Below are positions 53,047-64,000 of a DNA stretch of 64,000 nucleotides, piece after piece (positions within the stretch are counted from its first letter, which is position 1; every line of letters begins with the position of its first letter). This DNA is from Stereocaulon alpinum (taxonomy: Eukaryota; Ascomycota; Lecanoromycetes; Lecanorales; Stereocaulaceae). A program made the translations under genes and the position numbers. The DNA is taken from contig JAEUBA010000004.1 in NCBI GenBank assembly GCA_018257865.1, positions 714,762 to 778,761 of the forward strand. The letters are read 5' to 3'. Below the pieces are notes generated by a model. That model had not been told where the DNA came from. It searched no databases and was given only the letters and a program-made list of their open reading frames with translations.

Positions 53047-53940
53047 ATGACGACGCCATCAGACGCACCACCATCCTATGAACAGATTACTGGCTTGAGC
53101 TCAGGTGCTGGCGCTGGCTCATCGAGTAGACCCGCTGAAACCTCAACATCGAACGCGACTTCTTACAAAGAACGCAATGGCATTCCTGGTCTCACAAGGC
53201 GCAGTATGGAAGACGAAGGCCGTCCATTGCCGTACGGCTGGATCAGACAATACGACCCCGACAATCATCATCAGTTCTTCGTAAATACCAATGTTGAGCC
53301 TCCAAAGTCGATATGGCACCATCCTTATGACGACGAAGAATACATTAACAGCCTCGATCCCGTAGACAGGAAGAAAATCCAGGGTATGCAGAGAGTTCCA
53401 AGCGAGGCGGACATTGAAGCAGAGAGCAGTGACGATGACGAAGGGCATCATCATTCTCACTCAATGAAAGCCGCTGCTGGCACAGCAGTACTCCCCCCTC
53501 GTCCGAGTGGTGCCGAACAGTCGGGAGGTGTGACAAAGTTTGGTCGAAGGATGAAGGATAAGATGACGGGCACTACGCACGAACAGCGAGAACGCAAACG
53601 CATTCAGCGTGCTGAGGAAGAGCGCAGGACCTACCAACGACATATGGAACTGCGCCAGGCAATGTCACGCGCCGCTCAGACTGGCCAGCCGCAACTCATC
53701 GGCAAGGACCACAATGGCAAAGATGTCTACATCGAGCCTCCTCAAGGTGCAGGCCCGCCACAAGGCGCATACGGCTACAACCCTTATCAGCAAGGCCCTT
53801 ATGCCAACCCGAACGCAACCTTCATCAGGCCGCAATACCCGTATTCAAGGCCGTATGGAGGAGGCTATGGAGGAGGCTTCGGGTTACCTTTAGCGGGAGG
53901 ACTTATGGGAGGAGCGCTATTGGGAGGTCTGTTGTTCTAA
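53047..53940 (+). CDS. WW-like domain protein with Gly/Tyr-rich tail
   Basis: Single exon, 297 aa, ATG 53047. The N-terminus carries DAPPSYEQI, a PPxY motif of the kind WW domains and Nedd4-type ligases bind. Residues about 59-93 form a WW-like domain: LPYGWIRQYDPDNHHQFFVNTNVEPPKSIWHHPY, with both signature Trp and the aromatic pair, but an aromatic/His at the usual final Pro region. The central part is acidic with a His run (DDDEGHHHSHS), then Arg/Glu-rich (HEQRERKRIQRAEEERRTYQRH), and the C-terminus is Gly/Tyr/Pro-rich (YGYNPYQQGPYANPN, YGGGYGGGFGLPLAGG), ending in LLGGLLF. I recall this layout as a conserved fungal protein of unknown role. Having both PPxY and WW elements suggests self-association or an adaptor role; that is inference. 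Confidence 0.82.
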   Translation: MTTPSDAPPSYEQITGLSSGAGAGSSSRPAETSTSNATSYKERNGIPGLTRRSMEDEGRPLPYGWIRQYDPDNHHQFFVNTNVEPPKSIWHHPYDDEEYINSLDPVDRKKIQGMQRVPSEADIEAESSDDDEGHHHSHSMKAAAGTAVLPPRPSGAEQSGGVTKFGRRMKDKMTGTTHEQRERKRIQRAEEERRTYQRHMELRQAMSRAAQTGQPQLIGKDHNGKDVYIEPPQGAGPPQGAYGYNPYQQGPYANPNATFIRPQYPYSRPYGGGYGGGFGLPLAGGLMGGALLGGLLF

Positions 53941-54486
53941 GCCAAATTATCAAAGGCATATTCTTTTCTCCGACCACAGCGAATAGGGCGCTACCTTGCT
54001 GAGCATCTACGCGGACGTCTAAGGCGCTTCTGTTTTCCCACCCAGAATCAATCATTCAGGTGAAGAAGTCTTGCATGCGACTATGTCAAATACCCTTTCA
54101 GACACATGATTTTTGCTTCTATGGGGCACCGCAATTATCTTGCGAACATTAATGATTCCCACTGGGCAGCAGTTTCGTGAGCAGCGGATAGCGGCACATA
54201 TTGAATGATTCATCTAAAGAATCAGTGTAGAGGCTCGGCTGCGAGTGACAATCCACAAAGCGCGGTCAGTGAATAGACAGATCTTGTGAGATCTCCATAT
54301 CGATCTTATGGGGGAGTCGAGAACTCCATCACGATCGCCAAGCCGCTACCGGCAGAACACCGGCGATTAGCAGCTGCCAGGCTTGTTTGGCAAAGTAGTC
54401 GCGGGTTCTACCCTTTGCGTGTTAGGATTCAGGAAAGGCGATGCGCAGCATGGATCTCGCTTGATTCATGCACATACCATGAAAGC
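53941..54486. other. Intergenic, promoter side of the histidine-kinase gene
   Basis: About 0.55 kb. The histidine-kinase frame is open upstream from a GTG at 54286, but the first in-frame ATG is 54487. No separate gene. Confidence 0.5.
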
Positions 54487-57400
54487 ATGGTAGAAGCTTA
54501 TGGCGTCGAGCGGCGACGAGCACTCCTCCCGCCACCTCGCCTCTATGAGCGGCTTGCTCAGCTCGGTGGCTATACGTGGGATCAGTCCGTCCAACCCTTC
54601 CACTCGGTGAGTGAGACATGACGCATTCAAGATCGGGTTACTTACCAGCCTAATAATAGACCTACGATAATTGGCATGTCTTTGGAGTCCGCCATTTGAC
54701 CCATGGGACCTCAGGGGCATCGTCCTTCCAAGGAGTACCCAAGACCAACTCCACAGCCAGCTCCCCACGGTTGGGACCACGACCCTCTATAAAACATCAA
54801 CGCACGGGAAGCATTGATGTAAGCGAGAATGCCTCATCAAGGTCAGATGGCGAGATCAGCTACATGCCAGTCGTGGCTCGAATATCCACCCACGCCTTAC
54901 GTCTCGAACGCGAATACCATCTTTGCAGATCCTTCATGCAGAACGCCGATCCTGATTGTGCACATACCGTGCGCCTCATAGATCTGGCGCGACTTCCAGG
55001 CCGACAAGTGGATGAAGTAACCCTAGCCGTGTCAATATTCGAATCGCCAGGCAGAAATTACTTGAAAGACCTTCTGGATTTTGGTCCAACGTGGCTTGGT
55101 CCCGCACAACTTGGTGAAGGACCTGGTGACATTGATAGCAGCCTTCCTAGCCCTCGAAACCAGCTTTCGCTCTCCACCTTCCTTGACTTTGCGGTCGGCG
55201 CTTGTGAGTGTCTTGAGCTCCTCCATCATGGGTTGAAAACAGTACACGGCGAGCTTAGAGCGGATGCATTCCATTTCAATCAAGACACCTGCGCTGTCAA
55301 ACTCATCAACTTCGGTTCCGGTCCAAGATCCTTTGAAAATGGCTTGACAAGTAGCGGATGGGTTACGCTCTCTAGAGAAATTGGGGTCAAACATAAGCTT
55401 CAATATGTCGCCCCAGAGCAGACCGGGCGCATGCCCGCAGAGCCTAATTCAAGGACTGACATATATGGCTTGGGCATACTTTTTTGGACCTTACTTACTG
55501 GGAAGGCTCCATTCCAAGGCGAGACCCCGATCGATATCCTTCAATCGGTACTTGGCCGCCGGATTGCCTCCGCCTCATCAGAGCGCCTGGATGTCCCGGA
55601 CATCATAGCAAGGATTATTCAAAAGATGACTCAGAAGCAGATGGACGATCGGTATCATTCGGCGAGTGGTGTAAAGTATGACCTCGTTGAAGTGCAACGA
55701 CTGCTCGGTGAAGGCGACAATGAAGCCCTTGCAAATTTCACCATAGGATCGAAGGACATGTCGTCATTCTTCGTGCTACCCACGAACATAGCTGGAAGGG
55801 ACCAAGACCACAACAAGATAATTGAAGTGATCGAGAAGGTAGTCAAATGGCAGGAATCATCCCAGGAACTAGGCAGGAATGGTGTTTATGCCTTTGGCTC
55901 AACGTCCGCTTCGTCGTTGTCCGAACGCTTTGAGGGCATGGAGACTGGGACGAGGTCAAGCGAAACCAGTTCGCAAGCTGGCAAGAATTCCGAAAACAGC
56001 CCTGTTCTCAGGCCAACGTCCTCCGCCAAGATCTCTGGCAACAGTTTACAGGCCAATTCACGCGCCTCCTCTATCACTAACGAGCCTACAAATGATACAA
56101 CGGCAACAGGGAAGCCACCCCTCGAAGTAAATGATAGCATGGAGTCGATCGACAGTGCTTTTACCATAAATACCCATAGAAGCAGCAGTGCCAGGGCAGA
56201 TCATGCCAGTGGAGAGCAGAACGGGGCTAACGGAATGCCAAGGCGACGAGGAAGCCACAAGACTTTGCGAAAGCGTCGCTGTGAGCTCATCTCAATCGTC
56301 GGCTCAGCAGGCGCGGGGAAATCGAGCCTCCTACAGAGAAGTCAGGCCGAGATCCGCAAGATGGGCTATTTTGCCTCCGCGAAGTTTGACCCGGCAAGAA
56401 AGGCTCCATACGAGCCTTTACTTCGCGCCATGGGCTCATTGTTCCGTCAAATATTCTCTGAAAGCGATAGCAACTACCACAATATGGTACGCAGGCAGAT
56501 ACGTGGCCTGTGGCCCTCGGTCTGCAGCATGCTTGACCTACCGGAGAGTCTTGTCTCGATGGAAGCACAGTATACCATCAAGACTACAGCATTCGCTTCT
56601 TCGCAAGTGGGGATGAGCAAGTCTTTGAGGGCAGACATGATGGATAACGTCAGCTCGCGCAGTGCTCAGAGTGGCGAACATGTCTATGGAAGTCAAACGC
56701 CAGCCGAATTTCTCCGGGGAGGAGCGAACCCACGCTCGCTCAAATTTGTGACTGTTTTCGTGGAGGTCATGCGAATATTGTCTACTAATAAGCTGATCTG
56801 CCTGTGTCTGGATGACCTGCAGTTCGCAGATGAGGAAAGTTTGGACTTGATATCGACCCTTATCAGCAAAAAGCTAGGAATAGTGATCTTGACAACATCT
56901 CGGGACGATAGAACGGTCTCGAAGCCTGTTGAAAATGTCTTGAAAAACAAGGCTGCGAACGTAACAACGATCAAACTGTCTCCCCTCAACGAGGAAGAAG
57001 TTATTAAATATGTTGCAGCAACTTTGTGTCGTCCAGCAAAGTATGTAATTCCATTGGCGGTAGTCTGTCTGGAAAAGTCGAATGGAAATCCGTTCTACTT
57101 GCGACAAATGCTAGAAGTCTGCCATCGAAAAGCTTGTATCTGGTATTCCTGGAAGGAATCGGCATGGGACTACGACCTTGACCGAGTCTTCACGGAATTC
57201 GAGTCAGAATCGTACGATCAGCAACTCAACACGGATTTCATTACGAAACGACTTCACGACCTACCAGCAGCTGCGCGTTCCATTCTTGCCTGGGCGTCTC
57301 TACTAGGCACCACCTTCTCATTTACGCTGATTCAGAGGTTGCTCAGTGGGGAATTTGATTATCGTGAAGATGGTATAGACCGAAATGACACAGCTTGCAC

Positions 57401-60400
57401 AAAAGTCGTTGAGCTGTTCACACCTCAACCTGTGGAATACGTTGTGGAAGGCCTTCAGGCTCTTTTGCAAGCCTACATTCTCATGCCTGCCAGCAATGAA
57501 GACGAATTCAGCTTCTCACATGATCGATACGTTGGGGCATCAGCGTCGTTGCGTGAATGCCACGATGTCGAAAAAATGCATTTTATTATTGCACAAACAA
57601 TGATGAAGTACTCGACTCTGGATGGGCGTTCGATCTACACTCGATCACGGCACATCTGCCAGGCGGTCAACGCGATCAAACGCCGTGTCACTAACCGCTA
57701 CCACTTTCGAGCTTTCTTGTTCGAGGCCGCTCAGAACGCAATTGCGTCCGGTGCTCGACCCACTGCTCTAGACTATTACGAAACTTGTTTTGCCCTGCTG
57801 CAGCCAGACCCGTGGCAAGAAAACGCACGAGACGTTTTCTATGAAGAGACCCTCAATCTGTATACCAAAGCTGCTGATTCATATTGGCATCAGGCCCGTC
57901 CTGTTGAGGCTCAGAAATTGCTGGACGCTATCTTTGCCAGAGCTCGTACGGCGGGCGATAAGGCACCTGCATGGATACTTCAATCAAAGTTGTTTGCTCA
58001 AGCAGGAAACATGGCAGGGGCTTTCATGGCACTGAAGACTTCCCTGCTAGAATTGGGCCTTGACCTCCCAGCCGATCCAAGTTGGCAGATTTGCGACGAT
58101 GAATACTATAGATTGCGCCGTCGACTCACAACTGCGAGCTCCACAGGAATCATCGGCAAGACGTTAGATACTGACCCCAACACAATCGCTATGGGTGCGG
58201 TCTTGGTAGAGGCAGTAAGTGCAGCGTTCTGGAGCACTACTCTTGTAGTAGGTCACGTCTTGCCCTTACTATTGCACGTCCGACATGGCTAACCACCCTT
58301 GAAGTTCTTTCAAATGGTCCTCAAGATGATTGGAAGAAGTCTTGACGATGCGGGAACTTTTTCCCAGATCGGCCTTGGGTTCTCATACTTTACTATGATC
58401 ATCATAAGTCGATATGAAGATCACTCATTCAGCCTTCGAATGGGAAATTTATCGAAGCAGCTATTGACCCAACACGGTGACTCCTATACCCTTGGACGAG
58501 GTTTAGCAATGACGGCACTTTTCACAGCGCATTTGTCTTCCCCATTAAGAACGCATTTCGACATCTTAGAGGAAGCTATCGACCATACTCTTGTTTCTGG
58601 GGACAAACATGTTTTCCTCCTCTGCGTTGGAACAATAGCCATGCACAGGGTATTCGTTGGCGATGACATGGCCGACATCGAGACTTACTGCTCAGTTGGA
58701 CCGGAAGACTTTGGTGATTGGAGTGCTGACATGAGAGGTGGGGTCGTGCTCACGGCGACTAGACAGGTTGCTCGCTCGCTGCAAGGGAAGACTTGGACCG
58801 ATGATCCGGAGACTGCAATGTCTGACGAAGAACACCACACAGCCGACTATATGGCCTTAATCAAGGCCCGCTCTTCCAACATAGAACGACCTCGAGATAT
58901 CTACAATAGCCTACGAATGCTGACCCTGTACCTGTATGGTCACCACGCCAAAGTCATTCAACTGAGTACCGAATTAAGTTCAAGTGTATACCAGCTGTGG
59001 AGCATGCGAGTCACTCGGCTAGCATGGTTCTACACCGCGCTTTCATTTCTAGCACATCTCCGTGAACATCCCAACGATCAAGATCGTGACGTCATACTGG
59101 CGAAAGTGAAAGAATACAAAGCGCGCATCGTCCAATGGCAGGCTGAGTGCAGCGCCAACTATTTAATGTGGTCACTCTTGATCGAAGCGGAAATGGCCGA
59201 AGTCGAAGAACGGTATGGGGACGCCATCGAGGCTTACGAGGCTGCAATCGATCATACACAGTTGTACGACTTTCTTCTGGAGCAAGCTTTGGCCTTCGAA
59301 CTACAAGGCAATTTTTTTATTCGTAGGGGAGCAAGGCGGGCCGCCCGGGCTACTTTGAAAGATGCTTTGGCTACTTATTCACGCATTGGTGCGAGTGGGA
59401 AAGTCGACCATCTAACCGTCAAACATGAGTGGGTGCTCCGGGCCTCGACTACCATCCAGACTCGCGATGTTGCCATACAAACTGCGGGTACCATTGGCGA
59501 AATCGGAAACACGCAATACCGCGTCGAGGAAAACGAGCGACAGGAAACACGGAATTTAGGAAAGCAGACCGCCGGTGATCGAACGCAAGCCTGGGTCAGC
59601 CCCAGCCCAGTTCAAGACCTTGAGAGTAAGAATCATGGCCAGGATGTTTCAGATCTGGGCCTCGACGTGCTTGACCTTCAAAGCATCCTGGAGTTCAACC
59701 AGGCCATATCATCCGAACTGCAGATTGACCGACTACTAGCGCAGATGACTGAGATCATCCTGGAATCTGCTGGTGCTCAAGCAGACTTTGCAGCCGTTAT
59801 TATCGAAGGCGAAAATGGCTGGTGTATAGCGGCGAGCGGAACAGCGGATGGTATATCTGCAGATGCTCAACCTATCTCGGACATTCGTGATGAAACGCAG
59901 AAGCAGGTCCTTCTCTATACGATGAGGTTCAAAGAGGTAGTCTTTGTACACAACCTGGCTCAGGACGACCGATTCTTGACGTATGGATCTGCGAAGTCTG
60001 TCATCTCTCTTCCTATATTCCAAGGAAAGGACCTGCTGGGAGTGCTGTACCTAGAGGGACAACAGAACTCCTTCACAGACCGAAACTTGGGTGTACTCCA
60101 ACTACTTTGCAACCAAGTCGGTATCTCGATTGCGAACGCGTTGCTGTTCAGGCGTATTGCCAAAGTCTCAGCTTCGAACAAGAGCATGATCGAGTCACAG
60201 AAGCGCGCTCTCAGTAAAGCGAGGGAGGCAGAACTCAAAGCGAAGACCGCCGAAGCCGAGGCTATGGAGAATGTTAGGCTCAAGGAAGAGGCAGCGAAAG
60301 CTAAAAGCATGTTCCTTGCGAACGTGTCACACGAGCTTCGAACGCCTCTGAATGGAGTTATTGGCATGTCTGAACTGTTGAAGGGAACGGCCTTGAACCA

Positions 60401-61944
60401 GGAGCAAGATTCCTATGCAGATTCCATCCGTGTCTGTGCCGGTAAGGCTACAAGAACCCGCTATTTAACAACTTTGAGTGCTAACTATTGTAGACACACT
60501 ATTGACGGTGATCAACGACATACTTGACTTTTCCAAGCTTGAGGCTGGTAAGATGAAGCTTTTCAGTGTACCTTTGAACCTTAAAGAGACGATCACGGAG
60601 GTTGTGCGCGCTTTATCATTTGCAAACCTTGAGAAGGAGCTCGAGACCCGCGAAGAGCTGGACCTGGACCCTAAGCTATTGGTAATGGGTGACCCCGTCA
60701 GATTACACCAAATCTTTATGAATCTCCTCAGCAACAGTTATAAATTCACTTCCAAAGGCTCAGTTATAGTCCGAGCAAAGACGGACTTCGAGGACCGCAA
60801 TAGCATTCGGGTGACTTGTTCGGTCGCTGATTCTGGCATCGGGATCACGCAAGAACAAGTATCGCGGCTTTTCAAGCCCTTTTCGCAAGCCGACAGCAGC
60901 ACCCAGCGGCAATTCGGCGGCAGCGGCCTCGGGCTCTCGATTTGCAAGGCACTTGTTGAAGTACTAAACGGCAAAATATGGTTAGAAAGTCTGTTGGGCA
61001 AGGGAACAACTGTGTTCTTCACGCTTTCATTTCCGAAGGCATCAAAATCGGCGACCACGGATACAGCCCCTATCGCTGCAAAGGACCCTGACCCAATGGC
61101 GACCTGGTCGTCTGATTCAGACAATCTAGCCCCGCGCTCATCTACTGCCTCATTCTTCGATCTCTCCAAGATCCCGAGAGATCAACTGCGGATCTGCATT
61201 GCCGAAGACAATCCGATCAATCAAAAGATCGCGGTCTCATTCGTCACCAAGCTCGGATTTCAATCAGAAGCATACAGCGACGGCTTGCAAGCCGTGGAAG
61301 CGCTCCGCCGGGGCTCTCAGGAGAAGAACCCTTTCCATCTTGTACTCATGGACGTGCAGATGCCTGTTCTGGACGGCTACGACGCAACGAGACTGATACG
61401 CAAAGACGATGACCCCGCTGTACAAGGCGTCCTCATTATCGCCATGACCGCCTCAGCTATTCGAGGTGACCGCGAGAAATGCTTGCAAGCCGGCATGAAC
61501 AATTACCTCGCGAAACCTGTACGAGCAGCAGTACTCAAGAACATGCTCGAGGATTACCTCCGCGAGTCCTCGAAGGTGATGCCAGATCTTCAGGAAACAG
61601 CCAACGACGTTGCCAAAACTGTTATGGATGGTGCACAACATGAGACCGCAAACGGGAGCGCCCACAGAAACTCACCTCGCAGAACGCGGCCTAGCTTTAG
61701 GAAGCGAATGAGCTCACGGAATTCGATACCGTTTCATGGCAGAGATCCTCAACGACTATCCCCCAGCTCTACTAGTGAAGACTCCACAGACGCAGATATA
61801 GAGACACCGCGGTCGTCGCAGCCGAGAACGACAAGGCCTGGTATGGACAGGACGAGTAGCGACGCAAGCACGATTCGAGGTAGCAAGATCGAGGATGATC
61901 GTGTTCCTCCGCTGTCTCTTGTTGATGAGACATGTGACCTATGA
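54487..61944 (+). CDS. Group X-type hybrid histidine kinase: pseudokinase, ATPase, GAF, HisKA/HATPase, receiver
   Basis: Four exons (54487-54606, 54660-58247, 58305-60441, 60494-61944) encode 2431 aa. The first join restores YTWDQSVQPFHS-TYDNWHVFGVRHLT; the second FWSTTLV-FFQMVLKM; the third RVCA-DTLLTVINDILDFSKLEAGKM. Domains in order: protein-kinase-like (about 60-340) with HGEL in place of HRD (about 234) and NFG for DFG; P-loop ATPase GSAGAGKSS (about 588) with LICLCLDDLQFADEES; long helical TPR-like region; GAF from about 1694; dimerisation domain with phospho-His in NVSHELRTPLNGVIGM (about 1911); catalytic domain with NLLSNSYKFTSKG, ADSGIGI and GGSGLGLSI; receiver with LMDVQMPVLDG (Asp about 2234) and AKPV. 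This is the fungal dual-domain class related to fission yeast Mak2/Mak3, which sense peroxide and signal through the HPt/Skn7 relay. The C-terminal tail is Ser-rich. Confidence 0.92.
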
Positions 61945-63289
61945 AGCCTTTGTCAGTTGATTCAACGATGCACATATTCGAGCATTAGCGTGGTGTTGTA
62001 ATGGGGTGGGCATAGCGAAATTTGCTGCATTTATAGCGAAAGGAGGCGCGAGCGTTCTTGTCTTTCAATGCTTGGATCACAGCACGAAGACATATCCGGC
62101 GATTTCGAATCTCACTTCTGTACATACACTTGAGCAAGGCAAGATACCCAGACTGCGCCAGATAGGGACACAGCACTAGGCGCAAGAGCTGTTGGTTGTA
62201 AGATCTACTTCTTAGAACTAGACTAAACGAGGCCAAAATGCTTTTACAAATTTTCGAACTATTTGCCCGTCTTACATGAATGCATCAGCAACCGGACCTT
62301 TTATCTCTTTTAGGACCTTCCTTTTGCTACGATGCTTGCTTACTTTACCCTGACCGAGCAAGCCGTGACAGCGAAATGTGGACCGAGTACGAGTACAGTG
62401 ATGCCCAACCAGCTTCAAGCGACATAACGCCTATCAAAACCCCATGTCTTTCTTCACCCTAACAACAGCCTCCCGCCCAGCAACGTGTACAGGGCGTAAA
62501 GCCATAAGCCCTAACAGAAATGGAAGCCAACCAAACCCTCTCAAAATGCCCGCACGGAGAATTCGCTACCCAAATGAAAGCTTACATCTGCCTACCGCAA
62601 AAAGCACAGCCCACAACCGTCACCGTCTGTATACGAGCTTCCCCTCCCACGCTCATCCTACCTCGAACAGGTAATCCGCTTTCTCGCACAATCAATCCAA
62701 CGATAACGCCATACGTCCGTACGTTCACGTCCCTCGAAACGCCCTCCCGTTACGTTCTTTGTCCTACACATTACCTTGGAAACCCCACCCTGCACCACCC
62801 CGCCAATCGCATGTCAACAGCACCGCCCAACCCTGCCCAAACCTCCACATACGCACTTGAATCACCCAAACACCGAAAATCCACTGCAAATCTGCACACC
62901 CATCTCCCTAAACGCCAATACCCTTCCTGCCGAAAAACCCACTTTGCACAATAATCTCCCTGAGCTCCCCAAAAATACCAAGAAAACCACTGCGTCCCTG
63001 CACAAAACCCTCCCCCAAAACACCAGCCTACCAAAATCCGAAAACCGAGAAACCCCCCTCGCAACCTGCACCTCAATCTCCCCAAACCTACCCAGAAACC
63101 CTGCACCTAAATCTCAATCCCCAAATCCCCCCCTCCCCGCCCGCGCCTACCTCAGCCTCACCTCAACAAATCAAACCCACTGTCCACACGGGAACTCGCA
63201 ACGACATCCCTGCATAACGCACGCACGCACCCAAGCGGAAAGAGAAAGCCGACGCGACGCAATGTGCTGTGCTGTGGGCGATCTTCGAG
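61945..63289. other. Intergenic; C-rich from about 62500
   Basis: No convincing gene. From 62440 to 63200 the plus strand is strongly C/A-rich and gives long but low-complexity frames in several phases (for example 62520-62954 and 62776-63330) with no domain. These look like compositional artefacts. Confidence 0.45.
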
Positions 63290-63600
63290 CTCCACATACC
63301 GGCCGCACATACAGTAAGGAAGGAAGGTAAGGTAGGGAACACCTACTTCCCTACCTACCCGACCGACCTACCTACTTTAGCTACAGGACGTAGGTACGCA
63401 ACCTTACGCAACGCACAACGGCAACAAACGCACAGTGAAGATCATCGCATCACATCGCATTACATTAAAGGCAAACGCAAAGGCAAAGTAGAGTACCTAA
63501 AGTACCTACGGTAAGGTAGGTAGGGTCCACATCCCCTCGGCCCCAATGCCCAAGAGGGCTAGCCTAGTGGCTTAAGGTAGGTACCTTAGGGAGTACTATG
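63290..63600. repeat. Scattered TACC/GGTA microsatellite-like DNA
   Basis: Repeated TACCTACC, GGTAAGGTAGG, GTACCTTAGG and complementary words from about 63310 to 63600, for example CCTACCTACCCGACCGACC near 63350 and GGTAAGGTAGGTAGGG near 63510. The mixed orientation allows hairpins. A promoter of an off-window gene may overlap. Confidence 0.5.
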
Positions 63601-63649
63601 GGTTATGCGTTATGCAGGGCATAACGGCTATCACGAACTCCACTCCTGG

Positions 63650-64000
63650 CACTCCAACTCCACAATTCCCCTACCCTACCCTACCTTGCCCTGCCCTACC
63701 GTACCCTACCCCTACGTGGGCTTACCCTCCATCTCCCCACCTACGGAGTTATGCCCTTCCCATTCCAACCCAGCCCTATCCCACCACACCACACCACACT
63801 CTCACTTAGACCTCACACCCCATCCACCTCCTCAATCCCCAAACCCCCTCCAGTTCAACCCCCCCAAAAAACCCCCTGGGCATACATACCTAACCCCCCA
63901 TCCCATCCCATCCCAGCCCAGCGCACAGCACACAGCACACAGCAGCATCACCAACCCAACCAAACCCAACCCCCCACCAAAATCGTCCTCGTCGGAAAAA
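63650..64000. repeat. C-rich low-complexity tract at right edge
   Basis: Short tandem runs such as CCCTACCCTACCCTACC (63671 onward), CCCATCCCATCCCATCCCAG and CAGCACACAGCACACAGCAG. No start codon follows before the window ends. The final bases (AAAATCGTCCTCGTCGGAAA) could be coding for a gene starting beyond or upstream by an intron, but this is not supported. Confidence 0.45.

Noticed and set aside
57385..58035. Small ORFs inside the histidine-kinase gene
   Set aside because: Other-frame shadows of a well supported 2431-aa protein.
58248..58304. Stop codon splitting the histidine-kinase gene in two
   Set aside because: A 57-nt intron with GTAGGT donor, CTAAC branch and AG acceptor restores the conserved FWS...FFQMVLKM text.
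62776..63330. 184-codon ORF in C-rich DNA
   Set aside because: Pro/Thr/Asn-rich by composition in several phases at once; no start context, domain or intron support.
63660..63720. Telomeric repeat
   Set aside because: The unit is CCCTAC, irregular and interrupted, not CCCTAA in a clean array.

Overview
The window is nuclear DNA from a filamentous ascomycete (Pezizomycotina). The genes are broken by short introns, mostly 43-65 nt, with GTAAGT/GTATGT-type donors, CTAAC/CTGAC-like branch sites and AG acceptors. The families are typical of that group: an RTA1-like array, a NACHT-ankyrin NLR, a group X-type hybrid histidine kinase, GPI-type wall proteins and a P450. The sequence does not fix the class; Leotiomycetes or Dothideomycetes are guesses. 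All gene models were spliced by eye from reading-frame continuity and recognised family motifs, with no transcript data.

Left part (1-16 kb): a 5' piece of a flavin monooxygenase, a decayed amidohydrolase, an E2 ubiquitin-conjugating enzyme, a GPI-type secreted protein, a P450 with an unusual long tail, then housekeeping genes (an Lcp5/neuroguidin-like rRNA-processing factor, a Thp1/PCID2-type PCI protein, a mitochondrial 1-Cys peroxiredoxin). Centre-left (17-24.8 kb): an unknown two-exon gene, a poorly supported stretch, an eight-exon thiolase-like gene and a conserved-looking membrane protein gene.

Centre (24.8-36 kb) is the most unstable part. It holds three RTA1-like genes, of which only one is intact, a broken ankyrin fragment, an intact DJ-1/PfpI gene and a small GPI-type gene. 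It also holds a 930-bp copia-type LTR element without coding capacity, with matching 5-bp target duplications, sitting in the last exon of a membrane-protein gene. Centre-right (36-49 kb): two membrane-protein genes that overlap tail to tail, a proline-rich protein, a 1264-aa NLR with a ZZ-like zinc finger between NACHT and ankyrin parts, a BTB protein, a secreted cysteine-containing protein and an aldo-keto reductase with a GC-AG intron. Right part (50-62 kb): a triose-phosphate-translocator-family transporter with a 6-nt microexon, a WW-like protein and a 2431-aa hybrid histidine kinase. The last 2 kb are C-rich low-complexity DNA.

No biosynthetic cluster, CRISPR array or rRNA/tRNA gene was seen. 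The best candidates for new biology are the LTR element that changed a gene's C-terminus, the NLR domain arrangement, and the contrast between decayed and intact RTA1 copies.
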